Shown: positions 29,180 through 37,658, counted from the stretch's first letter. The stretch: DNA of 64,000 nt from Pseudomonas sp. R5-89-07 (GCF_003851685.1 NZ_CP027727.1:5146001-5210000); one strand, 5' to 3'. The notes: a model not told the origin generated them from the letters alone. Program-made: numbers and translations.

Positions 29180-29647
29180 TCATATATCCGTCGAGTCGCT
29201 GGGTTCCAAAACTTCCTTGCGCGGCCGGCCGCCCTTCTTGCCATTGGCCCGGGCGGCGGCCGATTTGGCGGCGCTGCGTTTGCGACCGTTTCGGGAGGCT
29301 ACCAGGCTAGTAGCGAGGTCCATCAGAGGCTGGCTTGTGGCGATAAGGCCAGTGATCGAAACGTCCAGGTCCTGGGCCTCACAGCAAAGCGCCTTGCCGC
29401 CGAAACCGACCTCCAATTGCTGGAAGTCCTGCGGGGAAAACGTTTTGAACTCCGGCAGACCGGCCACCGGCAACATGACACGGCTGCCATCGCTGAAGCC
29501 AATGGAGATGCAGTCGTCTTGATAGCGCACGTTGCTGGCGTTGGCATACAGACGCTTGAGCTTGCGCCCACGGGCGATTGCCTTGTCGACGTCGGCATCG
29601 CTCAGAGGCACGTAGGGTTTGACGTTGGCTTTTACGATTTTCTTCAT
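29180..29647 (-). CDS. DUF2442 protein with AT-hook-like tail
   Basis: A 155-aa protein. The central DUF2442 domain runs from YQDDCISIGFSDGSRVMLPV to QDFQQLEVGFGGKALCCEAQDLDVSI. The Lys/Arg/Ala-rich C-terminus ends in GKKGGRPRK, an AT-hook-like DNA-binding tail. It overlaps the upstream DUF4160 gene by ATGA. DUF4160 and DUF2442 genes often occur as pairs and have been suggested to be toxin-antitoxin-like; that role is unproven here. Confidence 0.8.
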   Translation of the reverse strand: MKKIVKANVKPYVPLSDADVDKAIARGRKLKRLYANASNVRYQDDCISIGFSDGSRVMLPVAGLPEFKTFSPQDFQQLEVGFGGKALCCEAQDLDVSITGLIATSQPLMDLATSLVASRNGRKRSAAKSAAARANGKKGGRPRKEVLEPSDSTDI

Positions 29648-30072
29648 AATTCAATCTCCACAGACCCCGGTGCCCTGACCAGGCTCAACATTGTTTTTTG
29701 CCCCACCACATCGTGCCGCGCACGTGCGATCACATAGACACCCCGCCGAATGATCAACCCCGGCAACAATTCACTGGCTTCCCAATCCCAGGAATGGTTC
29801 TCCAGGCAAACCGTTTGCAGATTTTCCCACCAGATCCTGCGTGCCCGCGCCAAGTAGTGCCGCTGCATTATTGCCTCGCGTAATTCCTCCAAGACCGCTT
29901 TGGGTGGTTGGCGGCGTTCAGGGTTTACATCCCAAAGCTCCACGTCCCCATCCAGAAAACTGAAACGAAAACGCGCATCCCATGCCCTTCCCCTGACATG
30001 CACATGAGGCGGGCAATGCTCATCCCTGAGAAATACCGAAATTACATATCCCTTGTAAGCACCTACTCTCAT
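29644..30072 (-). CDS. DUF4160 protein, partner of DUF2442
   Basis: A 142-aa protein with the DUF4160 signature at the N-terminus: ISVFLRDEHCPPHVHVRGRAWDARF. It is longer than the usual single-domain member (roughly 80-100 aa); the extra C-terminus (YVIARARHDVVGQKTMLSLV) has no domain I recognise. It is first in a two-gene operon with the DUF2442 gene. The region upstream is AT-richer than the flanks, as often seen for accessory pairs. Confidence 0.8.
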   Translation of the reverse strand: MRVGAYKGYVISVFLRDEHCPPHVHVRGRAWDARFRFSFLDGDVELWDVNPERRQPPKAVLEELREAIMQRHYLARARRIWWENLQTVCLENHSWDWEASELLPGLIIRRGVYVIARARHDVVGQKTMLSLVRAPGSVEIEL

Positions 30073-30305
30073 CGTAACCCATCCGTTAGGTTATTTTCCG
30101 CCAGGTAACAATTTTCCGTGCCACCCGACAACCAGCTTCATGTTCACGAAGCTGCTTCAAAGATTAGTAACGACGAACAACCGGGCGAACGCCGGGTTGT
30201 AACCACTCATGCCAACGGCCAGGGGTACTCAGGCTGCGCCCAAAAATCGTGTTCACACTGCAATTCGACGTAACACTTCATCAGAAGCGGCCCTGCTGAT
30301 TAACA

Positions 30306-30320
30306 GTTCGATAATCGAAC
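30306..30320. promoter_or_regulatory. PcaR-like 15-bp palindrome upstream of aroQ
   Basis: GTTCGATAATCGAAC is a perfect 7+1+7 palindrome. It differs by one base from the PcaR (IclR family) site I recall from P. putida pcaIJ, GTTCGATAATCGCAC. A near copy lies upstream of quiC. Confidence 0.7.
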
Positions 30321-30343
30321 AGGTTCAGCGACTTCATTTGACC

Positions 30344-30367
30344 AAACTAACCATTCAGTACATTTTA
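30344..30367 (+). promoter_or_regulatory. Shared 24-bp operator candidate upstream of aroQ
   Basis: AAACTAACC, five bases, GTACATTTTA. The same two blocks with the same spacing occur in the quiC promoter, in the same orientation relative to the gene. It ends 36 bp before the aroQ ATG. It is a candidate site for the TetR regulator of the cluster. Confidence 0.6.
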
Positions 30368-30403
30368 TCTTCACAACCTATAAGAACTGTGGAGATACAC
30401 CTG

Positions 30404-30850
30404 ATGCCACCCATCGTGCTGGTGCTCAACGGCCCCAATCTCAATCTGCTCGGCACCCGCGAGCCCGCCACTTATGGCCACGAAACCCTGGCCGACATCG
30501 CGGCCCTGTGTGGTCGCAGCGCGGAAAAATTCGGGCTGACCATCGAATTTCGCCAAACCAACCATGAAGGCGAGCTGCTCGACTGGATCCACGCCGCCCG
30601 CGCCCGTTGCGCCGGGATCGTGATCAACCCGGCGGCCTGGACCCACACATCGGTGGCGATACGCGATGCGCTGGTGGCCAGCGAAGTGCCGGTGATCGAA
30701 GTGCATTTATCCAACGTGCATGCCCGTGAGGCGTTTCGTCACCACTCATTTGTCTCGCCTATCGCCAAGGCGGTACTGGCCGGGTTTGGCAGCCACGGCT
30801 ACCACTTGGCCCTGGAACACTTCAGTCACACGTTGAAAGGATGCGCCTGA
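30404..30850 (+). CDS. aroQ: Type II 3-dehydroquinate dehydratase (catabolic context)
   Basis: Cytosolic dodecameric dehydratase (148 aa) that interconverts 3-dehydroquinate and 3-dehydroshikimate. The start [21 protein letters not shown] is the family signature, with the catalytic Tyr in PATYGHETL and the His in [14 protein letters not shown] lies before the ATG at 30404; a longer frame from 30209 reads through the operator region and is rejected. Coupling with a quinate/shikimate dehydrogenase (TGATG overlap) points to quinate breakdown rather than aromatic biosynthesis, as for PA0245. Confidence 0.93.
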   Translation: MPPIVLVLNGPNLNLLGTREPATYGHETLADIAALCGRSAEKFGLTIEFRQTNHEGELLDWIHAARARCAGIVINPAAWTHTSVAIRDALVASEVPVIEVHLSNVHAREAFRHHSFVSPIAKAVLAGFGSHGYHLALEHFSHTLKGCA

Positions 30851-31698
30851 TGAAACCCCGCGTTCTCGCCGGCCTGATCGGCGCCGGCATCCAGGCCTCC
30901 CGCACGCCCGCCCTGCATGAGCAGGAAGGCGACGCCCAGGGCCTGCGCTACCTGTATCGTCTGATCGACCTGGAAGCGCTGCGCCTAGACAGCCACGCCC
31001 TGCCCGATCTGCTGCGCGCCGCCGAACAGATGCACTTCACCGGTTTGAACATTACCTACCCGTGCAAGCAGGCGATCCTGCCGTTGCTGGATGAATTATC
31101 CGACGAGGCGAAAGGCATTGGCGCAGTCAATACTGTGGTGTTCAAGGACGGCAAGCGCATCGGCCATAACACCGACTGCCTGGGGTTTGCCGAAGGTTTC
31201 CGACGCAACTTGAACGATGTGCCGCGCCAGCGTGTGGTGCAGATGGGAGCCGGCGGTGCGGGCGCGGCGGTGGCGCATGCGCTGCTGGCCGAAGGTGTGG
31301 AACACTTGAGTATTTTCGACGTGGACACCCACCGCGCCCGCGAGCTTGTGGATAACCTCGCCCAGCGTTTTGGTGCTGGTCGCGCCCAGGTCGGCAGCGA
31401 CTTGGTCAACGCCATGGCTGAGACCGATGGCCTGGTCAATACCACACCGATGGGCATGGCCAAGCTGCCCGGCACACCGGTGCCTGCCGCGTTATTACAT
31501 GCAGGGCTGTGGGTGGCGGAAATCGTCTACTTCCCATTGGAAACCGAGCTGCTGCGCGACGCCCGCGCCCTGGGTTGCCGTACCTTGGATGGCGGCAATA
31601 TGGCGGTGTTTCAGGCGGTAAAGGCGTTTGAGTTGTTCAGTGGCGAGGCGGCAGATGCCGGCAGGATGTTGGCGCATTTCCAAAGTATGGAAAGCTAA
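30850..31698 (+). CDS. Quinate/shikimate dehydrogenase (AroE/YdiB family)
   Basis: NAD(P)-dependent dehydrogenase of 282 aa. The substrate-binding half shows FTGLNITYPCKQAILPLLD and IGAVNTVV; the nucleotide-binding motif is GAGGAGAAVAHALL near residue 133. The motif ends in SIFDVDTHRA, where the acidic Asp after the second strand favours NAD+ over NADP+, in line with catabolism. The start overlaps the aroQ stop by one base. The biosynthetic aroE is expected elsewhere. It corresponds to PA0244. Confidence 0.88.
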   Translation: MKPRVLAGLIGAGIQASRTPALHEQEGDAQGLRYLYRLIDLEALRLDSHALPDLLRAAEQMHFTGLNITYPCKQAILPLLDELSDEAKGIGAVNTVVFKDGKRIGHNTDCLGFAEGFRRNLNDVPRQRVVQMGAGGAGAAVAHALLAEGVEHLSIFDVDTHRARELVDNLAQRFGAGRAQVGSDLVNAMAETDGLVNTTPMGMAKLPGTPVPAALLHAGLWVAEIVYFPLETELLRDARALGCRTLDGGNMAVFQAVKAFELFSGEAADAGRMLAHFQSMES

Positions 31699-31718
31699 CT
31701 GAAAAAACACAGTTCCAA

Positions 31719-31806
31719 TGTGGGAGGGGGCTTGCCCCCGATAGCTGAGTGTCAGGCAATGCATCTGCTACTGACCCACCGCTATCGGGGGCAAGCCCCC
31801 TCCCAC
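31719..31806. repeat. REPIN (family A)
   Basis: Complete inverted pair of TGTGGGAGGGGGCTTGCC REPs between the convergent dehydrogenase and TetR genes. Confidence 0.93.
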
Positions 31807-31842
31807 AGGATTTGCATTTCTACTCTAAAAACTGTGAATTAT

Positions 31843-32508
31843 TCAGGCTTGCAGGTAACGCAGCACCGACTCGCAGATCATGTCGCGGTGCCGCTGCTTG
31901 ATCGCCTCATCCGACAGTTCGATCTGAAAAATCTCACTGAAGGTATGCCGGTTGGAGACGCGGTAAAAGCTGAACGAGTTGATCAGCAAGTGCACATCCA
32001 GCGGTTCCAACCCCTCGCGAAACAGCCCCATGTCGGCGCCTCGACGCAGGGTCTCACCGAGCCCCTCGAGAATTTTGCTGTTCATGTCCTTGATCGTGCT
32101 GGTGCGTTTGACGTACTCGGCATTGTGGATATTTTCGATGCTGACGATACGCACGAAATCCACGTTCTGGTCATGATGGTCGAAGGTGAACTCCACCAGC
32201 CGGCGGATCGCTTCGCGCGGTTCCAGGGCCGTGAGGTTCATGCGGGTTTCGGTGTTGCGAATATCGCCGTAGAGCTTCTCCAACACCTCGACGTAGAGCT
32301 GCTCCTTGCTACCGAAGTAGTAATAGATCATGCGCTTGGAGGTGTGGATGCGCTCGGCGATGGCGTCCACGCGGGCACCGGACAGGCCTTGCTGAACAAA
32401 CTCGACAATGGCTTCCTGGAGAATATTCTCGCGGGTCTTTTCCGGATTGTTCTTGCGACTCTTGCGCGGTGCGTCTGACACGGCAGAGAGATCGGGGGTC
32501 AGGGTCAT
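31843..32508 (-). CDS. TetR-family regulator of the quinate cluster
   Basis: Regulator of 221 aa. The N-terminal helix-turn-helix (residues about 30-75, AIVEFVQQGLSGARVDAIAERIHTSKRMIYYYFGSKEQLY) is followed by a ligand-binding domain with conserved HDQNVDFVRIVSIENIHNAEY. It is placed between the dehydrogenase and quiC as in PA0243. The start ATG at 32508 gives MTLTPDLSAVSD; its ribosome site is weak. I see no copy of the shared operator in front of this gene, so autoregulation is not indicated. Confidence 0.88.
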   Translation of the reverse strand: MTLTPDLSAVSDAPRKSRKNNPEKTRENILQEAIVEFVQQGLSGARVDAIAERIHTSKRMIYYYFGSKEQLYVEVLEKLYGDIRNTETRMNLTALEPREAIRRLVEFTFDHHDQNVDFVRIVSIENIHNAEYVKRTSTIKDMNSKILEGLGETLRRGADMGLFREGLEPLDVHLLINSFSFYRVSNRHTFSEIFQIELSDEAIKQRHRDMICESVLRYLQA

Positions 32509-32610
32509 GGTGCGCTCACGGCGTTTTATGCAGGCCCGATTATGGGCCGAGGCGCTGCCCGAAGGAAGCACCTGCCTGCCGTATTACCCACTCCTCGGTG
32601 GTGATTTGGA

Positions 32611-32675
32611 GACTGCCATCGGGGGCAAGCCCCCTCCCACACTTTGATTGTGTTCGCCGTTCAAATGTGGGAAGG
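32611..32675. repeat. Degenerate REPIN (family A)
   Basis: One intact REP (CATCGGGGGCAAGCCCCC, then TCCCACA) with a decayed partner (TGTGGGAAGG) 20-30 bp away, between tetR and quiC. Confidence 0.8.
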
Positions 32676-32677
32676 AC

Positions 32678-34579
32678 TTATAGACGTGCCTGGCGCACTG
32701 CGCCGCTGCGCGACTTGGCCATCGCCGCCAAACGCACTGCCACGTTGGCCGCGCCATAACCGGCATAACTGTTCTTGCGCTGGATGATTTCAAAGAAGAA
32801 TCGCCCCTCGAAGGCTTCGGTGTAGACATGAAACAGCTCACCGCCCTGGGCATCACGGTCGTACAGCACGTTGTAGTACGCCAGTTCGCTGAGGAATTCA
32901 TCGTCGAAATCAAAACGTGCGGCCAGGTCATCGTAGTAATTGAGCGGGATGTCCAACAGCGGCACGCCGGCGTCCTTGGCGCGGCGCACCTCGGCGAAAA
33001 TATCCGCGCAATCGAAGGCAATGTGGTGCACGCCCGAGCCGCGATAGCTTGAAAGCGCGTGGGAAATTGCCGTGTTGCGGTTCTCGGAAATATTCAGCGG
33101 CAGGCGGATCGAGCTGCAGCGGCTGCGCAGTGCGCGGCTTTTCACCAAACCGTAAGGGTCGGGCAGCACCACTTCGTCATCGGCTTCGAAATCCAGCAGG
33201 CTTTTGTAGAACAGCACCCAACTGTCCAGGCTGTCGGCTGGCAGGGCCATGGCCATGTGGTCGATGCGCAGCAAACCGCCGCTGGCGGCGGTCGCGGGTT
33301 GCAGGTTGAAATCGGTGTCGTAGAGCCCGCCTTCACTGGGGTCCACCAGGTAAATCAGGCTGCCATCGGGTGCACGCACTGCGGCCAACTCCAGTTCATT
33401 GGGCCCGACCAGGCCACGATAGGGCTGGCCCTTGTAGGCCACCGCCCGTTCCAGCGCCTTGGGGCTGTCCTTGACCCGCATCGCCGTGGCGCATAACGAC
33501 GGCCCATGGGCCTCGAAAAAGTTGTGGGCAAAGGAATAGGGTTCGCAATTGAGGATCAGGTTGATATCACCCTGGCGCAACAGGCTCACATTCTTGGAGC
33601 GATGCTGGCCGGCCTTGGCAAAACCCAGGCGCTCCAGCCAATGGGTCAGCTTGGCGCCGAGGCTTTCATCCACTGCGAATTCGAGGAATTCAATGCCGTC
33701 GTATTCGCTGGCCGCCGGGGTCTCGAACAGGATATCCAGGGGCGCAGCAGGTTTCTGCGCGGCCAGGCGCTGGCGGGTTTTCTCTTCCAGGTACAGCAGC
33801 GAGCGCAAACCATCGGCCGCATTGGCCCGCGTCGGCGCGGCGCGAAAGCCGTCGTTGAAAATTTCCAGGGACAAGGGCCCGGTGTAGCCACTCTTGATGA
33901 TCGGCGCGAGAAACCCCGCCAGGTCGAATTCGCCCTGGCCGGGGAAGCAGCGGAAATGCCTGCTCCACTCCAGCACGTCCATGGCCAGGATCGGCGCGTC
34001 GGCCATTTGCACAAAGAAGATCTTGTCGCCGGGGATCTCGGCAATGCCGCTCGGGTCGCCCTTGAGCGACAAGGTGTGGAAACTGTCGAGCAGCACGCCC
34101 AGGCTTGGATGATCCACCTGACGCACCAGGTTCCACACCTGCTGCCAGGTGTTCACATGCTTGCCCCAGGCCAGCGCTTCATAGCCGATTCTCAAGCCAC
34201 GGCGGCCCGCGTGTTCGGCCAGCAGGCTGAGGTCGTCCAGCAGGATGCGCTCATCCCCCACGCAATCGGCCGAGGCATTGCTGCACACCAGCACCAGGTC
34301 GGTGCCCAGCTCCTGCATCAGGTCGAACTTGCGCTCGGCGCGTTCGAGGTTGCGCGCCAGGCGATCACGGCGGCAGCCTTCAAAGTCTCGAAACGGCTGA
34401 AACAGGGTGATGGCGATGCCCAGGTCAGCGCACATCTGCCGGACTTCACGCGGGCTGCCGTCGTAATACAGCAGGTCGTTTTCAAAGATCTCAACCCCAT
34501 CAAACCCGGCGGCGGCAATGGCTTCGAGCTTTTCCGGCAGGGTGCCGCTCAACGACACGGTAGCGATGGAACGTTGCAT
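32678..34579 (-). CDS. quiC: 3-Dehydroshikimate dehydratase fused to an HPPD-like domain (QuiC)
   Basis: Two-domain enzyme of 633 aa that turns 3-dehydroshikimate into protocatechuate. Residues 1-270 form a metal-dependent TIM barrel of the sugar-isomerase type (EIFENDLLYYDG, YEALAWGKHVNTW, VLLDSFHTL, LSLEIFND). Residues about 290-610 form a 4-hydroxyphenylpyruvate-dioxygenase-like domain. The metal triad of that domain seems intact: His in LLRIDHMAMALP, His in GVHHIAFDC and Glu in RFFFEIIQRK. This is the QuiC1 layout of P. putida and PA0242. Whether the second domain has activity is unclear. It is divergent from the uptake carrier. Confidence 0.92.
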   Translation of the reverse strand: MQRSIATVSLSGTLPEKLEAIAAAGFDGVEIFENDLLYYDGSPREVRQMCADLGIAITLFQPFRDFEGCRRDRLARNLERAERKFDLMQELGTDLVLVCSNASADCVGDERILLDDLSLLAEHAGRRGLRIGYEALAWGKHVNTWQQVWNLVRQVDHPSLGVLLDSFHTLSLKGDPSGIAEIPGDKIFFVQMADAPILAMDVLEWSRHFRCFPGQGEFDLAGFLAPIIKSGYTGPLSLEIFNDGFRAAPTRANAADGLRSLLYLEEKTRQRLAAQKPAAPLDILFETPAASEYDGIEFLEFAVDESLGAKLTHWLERLGFAKAGQHRSKNVSLLRQGDINLILNCEPYSFAHNFFEAHGPSLCATAMRVKDSPKALERAVAYKGQPYRGLVGPNELELAAVRAPDGSLIYLVDPSEGGLYDTDFNLQPATAASGGLLRIDHMAMALPADSLDSWVLFYKSLLDFEADDEVVLPDPYGLVKSRALRSRCSSIRLPLNISENRNTAISHALSSYRGSGVHHIAFDCADIFAEVRRAKDAGVPLLDIPLNYYDDLAARFDFDDEFLSELAYYNVLYDRDAQGGELFHVYTEAFEGRFFFEIIQRKNSYAGYGAANVAVRLAAMAKSRSGAVRQARL

Positions 34580-34641
34580 GGGTCACTCCCGGCACTTGTT
34601 GTTTATGGCAAATTATTCGCCCCCAGCCTACACGCGGCAAT

Positions 34642-34665
34642 TAAAATGTACGAACCGGTTAGTTT
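34642..34665 (-). promoter_or_regulatory. Shared 24-bp operator candidate upstream of quiC
   Basis: On the minus strand it reads AAACTAACC, five bases, GTACATTTTA, as at aroQ. Its centre ACTAACCGGTTCGT is a near palindrome (AACCGGTT core), as expected for a TetR dimer. It lies 62 bp before the quiC ATG. Confidence 0.62.
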
Positions 34666-34668
34666 TTA

Positions 34669-34683
34669 GTGCGATTATCGAAC
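34669..34683. promoter_or_regulatory. PcaR-like palindrome in the quiC/MFS promoter
   Basis: GTGCGATTATCGAAC matches the perfect palindrome upstream of aroQ at 13 of 15 positions. It lies 3 bp from the shared 24-bp motif and between the divergent quiC and MFS genes. Confidence 0.6.
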
Positions 34684-34789
34684 ACTATGCCCCTTTGGCG
34701 AATTGACGACTTTTTAACCACTGCGCACCATCGACCTTGCACCAAGACCCAGAACACACCATAAAAATTTCAAAAACGGGTACGACCTC

Positions 34790-36124
34790 ATGCCTCTGCA
34801 AAACTCCGCCCTGGCCGCGCGCCCCGGCACCCCGCACGCCGGCATCGGCGACAAGATCCGCGGCGCCCTGGCCGTGGGTAAAACCCGCTGGGGCATGCTG
34901 GCCCTGGTGTTCTTCGCCACCACCCTCAACTACATCGACCGCGCCGCCCTGGGCGTGATGCAACCGATTCTGGCCAAGGAAATGAGCTGGACGGCGATGG
35001 ACTACGCCAACATCAACTTCTGGTTTCAGGTCGGCTACGCCATCGGCTTTGTGCTACAGGGCCGCCTGATCGACCGGGTGGGCGTCAAGCGTGTGTTTTT
35101 CTGCGCGGTGCTGCTGTGGAGCCTGGCCACCGGTGCCCACGGCCTGGCCACCTCGGCGGTCGGGTTCATGGTTTGCCGGTTTATCCTCGGGCTGACCGAA
35201 GCCGCCAACTACCCGGCCTGCGTGAAGACCACGCGACTGTGGTTCCCGGCCGGCGAGCGCGCCGTGGCAACGGGCATCTTCAACGCCGGCACCAACGTCG
35301 GCGCGATGATGACGCCTATGCTGCTGCCGCTGATCCTGCACGTGTGGGGCTGGCAGGCGGCGTTCCTGTGCATGTCCGCGCTCGGTGCTATCTGGCTGGT
35401 GTTCTGGGGTTTGAAGTACTACAACCCGGAAGACCATCCCACCGTTAAACAATCCGAATTGGACTACGTGCAACGGGAAGTCGAGCCGGAACAGCCCCGC
35501 GTGCCGTTCAGCCGCATCCTGCGCATGCGCGGCACCTGGGCCTTTGCGCTGGCCTACTCGCTGACCGCTCCGGTGTTCTGGTTCTACCTGTACTGGCTAC
35601 CGCCGTTCCTGAACCAGCAATACAACCTGGGCATCAACGTGACGCAGATGGGTATTCCGCTGATCATCATCTACCTCACCGCCGACTTCGGCAGTGTGGG
35701 GGGTGGCATTCTGTCCTCGTTCCTGATCGGGCGCGGCATGAACTCGATCAAGGCGCGGCTGCTGTCGATGCTGTTGTTCGCCTGCTGCATCGTCGGCGTG
35801 ATCATGGCGGCCGGTTCCAGTCAGTTGTGGGTCGCGGTGTTCGCCATCTCCCTGGCCATCGGCGCGCACCAGGCCTGGACCGCCAACATCTGGAGCCTGG
35901 TCATGGACTACACGCCCAAGCACATGATGAGCACGGTGTTCGGCTTCGGCGGCATGTGCGCGGCCATCGGCGGCATGTTCATGACCCAGATCGTCGGCCA
36001 CATCCTGACCGTGACCAACAACAACTACACGCTGTTGTTCACCCTGATTCCGGCGATGTATTTCATCGCGCTGGTGTGGATGTACTTCATGGCGCCACGC
36101 AAGATTCCTACGGTAGACGCGTAA
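34790..36124 (+). CDS. MFS anion:cation symporter, probable quinate/shikimate uptake
   Basis: Inner-membrane carrier of 444 aa with 12 helices, of the ACS branch. Typical segments are LNYIDRAALGVMQPILAKEM near residue 46, QGRLIDRVGVKRVF and FILGLTEAANYPACVKTTRLWFP. Quinate, shikimate or dehydroshikimate import is inferred from its divergent promoter with quiC and from PA0241 position. Its stop codon directly abuts the stop of the next, convergent gene. Confidence 0.85.
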   Translation: MPLQNSALAARPGTPHAGIGDKIRGALAVGKTRWGMLALVFFATTLNYIDRAALGVMQPILAKEMSWTAMDYANINFWFQVGYAIGFVLQGRLIDRVGVKRVFFCAVLLWSLATGAHGLATSAVGFMVCRFILGLTEAANYPACVKTTRLWFPAGERAVATGIFNAGTNVGAMMTPMLLPLILHVWGWQAAFLCMSALGAIWLVFWGLKYYNPEDHPTVKQSELDYVQREVEPEQPRVPFSRILRMRGTWAFALAYSLTAPVFWFYLYWLPPFLNQQYNLGINVTQMGIPLIIIYLTADFGSVGGGILSSFLIGRGMNSIKARLLSMLLFACCIVGVIMAAGSSQLWVAVFAISLAIGAHQAWTANIWSLVMDYTPKHMMSTVFGFGGMCAAIGGMFMTQIVGHILTVTNNNYTLLFTLIPAMYFIALVWMYFMAPRKIPTVDA

Positions 36125-37003
36125 TCAACGCCGCCGCTGCTGCCAGGCAGCGGCCAAGCCGCTCATGCAGATCACTCCGATACCGACCACCGTGGTCATG
36201 TCGGGGGTATGGCTGAACACCAGCCAACCCAACAACCCCGCAAACACGATCTGGCAATAGCCGAACGGCGCCAGCAAGGCCGGCGCCGCAAAGCGGAACG
36301 CCTGGGTGAGCATCAAGTGCGCGGTCATCCCGCAAGTGCCCAGCGCCAGCATCATCACGCCATGCCACAGGGTCGGCACCTGCCAGAAGAACGGCACCAT
36401 CGCACTCATCACCAGGGTGTTGCACAGGCCGGCGAAGAAGTTGCTGGTGGTGGGGCTGTCGTACTGGCTGAGGATGCGCGTGAGCAGTTGGTAGAAGCAG
36501 AAGAACAGCGCCGAACACAGCGGCAGCAGCACCGCTGGCGTGAACAGCTCACCGCCCGGATGGATGATGATCACCACGCCGACAAACCCGCAGATCACCG
36601 CCAGCCATTGGCCTCGTGTGACGTGCTCGCCGAGCAAGGGCACCGACAGCGCTGTCACCAGGATCGGCGCGAGGAAGTTCACCGCCGTGGCCTCCGCCAG
36701 GGGGATGTAATGCAACGCCGTGGTGAAGAACAGGCTGGTGCCCAGCAAGCACAGCGCCCGCACCACCTGCATGCCCGGCCGCTTGCTGCGCAGCACGCGC
36801 AGCCCCGATTGCGGCAGGAAGATCCCGGCCATCAGCAAGGTGTGCACCATGTACCGCGCCCACACCACCATCACGATCGGGTAGAACCCGGCCAGGTATT
36901 TGGACAACGCGTCGTGGCTGGAGAACAGGAACGTCGCCAGCACAATCAGCAGGATGCCCTTGAACGGATGGTTGACGCCGGAAAGCGGGGTACTGACAGT
37001 CAT
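36125..37003 (-). CDS. EamA/DMT-family transporter
   Basis: Ten-helix drug/metabolite-family membrane protein (292 aa) with two EamA repeats (about residues 11-140 and 150-285). The ATG at 37003 (MTVSTPLSGVNHPFKGI) has AAGAGAA upstream. The gene is convergent and contiguous with the quinate-cluster carrier but is on a separate transcript. The substrate is unknown. Confidence 0.85.
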   Translation of the reverse strand: MTVSTPLSGVNHPFKGILLIVLATFLFSSHDALSKYLAGFYPIVMVVWARYMVHTLLMAGIFLPQSGLRVLRSKRPGMQVVRALCLLGTSLFFTTALHYIPLAEATAVNFLAPILVTALSVPLLGEHVTRGQWLAVICGFVGVVIIIHPGGELFTPAVLLPLCSALFFCFYQLLTRILSQYDSPTTSNFFAGLCNTLVMSAMVPFFWQVPTLWHGVMMLALGTCGMTAHLMLTQAFRFAAPALLAPFGYCQIVFAGLLGWLVFSHTPDMTTVVGIGVICMSGLAAAWQQRRR

Positions 37004-37188
37004 TGAATTCTCTTGTGTGGCGAGCTGAACGCGGTGCACTTAACCGAAGTAATCTAGCAGCCGGGCAGGCGTCTGCCCCAAGAGCATAACCAAACACCGG
37101 GCGAACAGCGCACTAAATCCGTGGATTCGAGTCCAACCCTGCACGCGCGCCCCGGCGTTGCACACTTTTTAATCAAGGCCCTGCCGCT

Positions 37189-37602
37189 ATGAAAAAAATC
37201 CTGTTTGCCCTCTCTGCCCTTGCCCTGCTCGCGGCCTGCGATAAAACCCCAAAAGAAGCGCCCAAGCCGGCCCCCGCGTCCGTGCAGGCGACCCTGGTAC
37301 CGCAAACCCCACCCACTGATAAATGGGTCGGCAAATGGATCGGCGTCGAAGGCTTGAACCTGAGTATTGCCAAGGACGACAGTATCGGCCGCGGCCACTA
37401 CCTGCTCACCATGCAGTACGGCCTCGATGCCGACGCTTCCGGCACGTTCAAGGGCCAGGCCACCGATGACGGCATCGCCTTCACCCGCCCGGACGGCCCG
37501 CAGGTGCTGCGCGCCGGGGATGGTGCAGCCACGGGCTTGAAATGGCTGGCAGATAAAAAAGACTGCCTGATTGTTGCCGCCGGCGAAGGCTATTGCCGCT
37601 AA
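37189..37602 (+). CDS. Conserved lipoprotein
   Basis: Lipoprotein of 137 aa. The signal MKKILFALSALALLAAC has a lipobox (LAAC, Cys17), followed by a Pro/Lys-rich linker to residue 45. A small beta-rich domain (WVGKWIGVEGLNLSIAKDD...HYLLTMQYG) follows, with a Cys pair near the end that may form a disulfide. I do not know its function. It precedes ypfJ by 56 bp in the same direction. Confidence 0.85.
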   Translation: MKKILFALSALALLAACDKTPKEAPKPAPASVQATLVPQTPPTDKWVGKWIGVEGLNLSIAKDDSIGRGHYLLTMQYGLDADASGTFKGQATDDGIAFTRPDGPQVLRAGDGAATGLKWLADKKDCLIVAAGEGYCR

Positions 37603-37658
37603 TTGCGACCATACTTCACCCATATTTTTGCCGGACCGTTTATCAAGAGGAATGCCCC

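Larger units (their letters stand above)
30073..30403. promoter_or_regulatory. Divergent promoter region of the DUF4160 pair and aroQ
   Basis: The 331-bp gap holds an imperfect hairpin ACAACCGGGC...GCCGGGTTGT near 30176-30199, a perfect GTTCGATAATCGAAC palindrome and a 24-bp motif shared with the quiC promoter. TTGACC at 30339-30344 could be a -35 element for aroQ. No gene is seen. Confidence 0.6.

Noticed and set aside
37123..37150. Possible tRNA 3' end (GGATTCGAGTCC) or attachment-site remnant
   Set aside because: The T-arm stem mispairs, and no acceptor, D or anticodon arm is found upstream. It is most likely a chance T-loop-like string.
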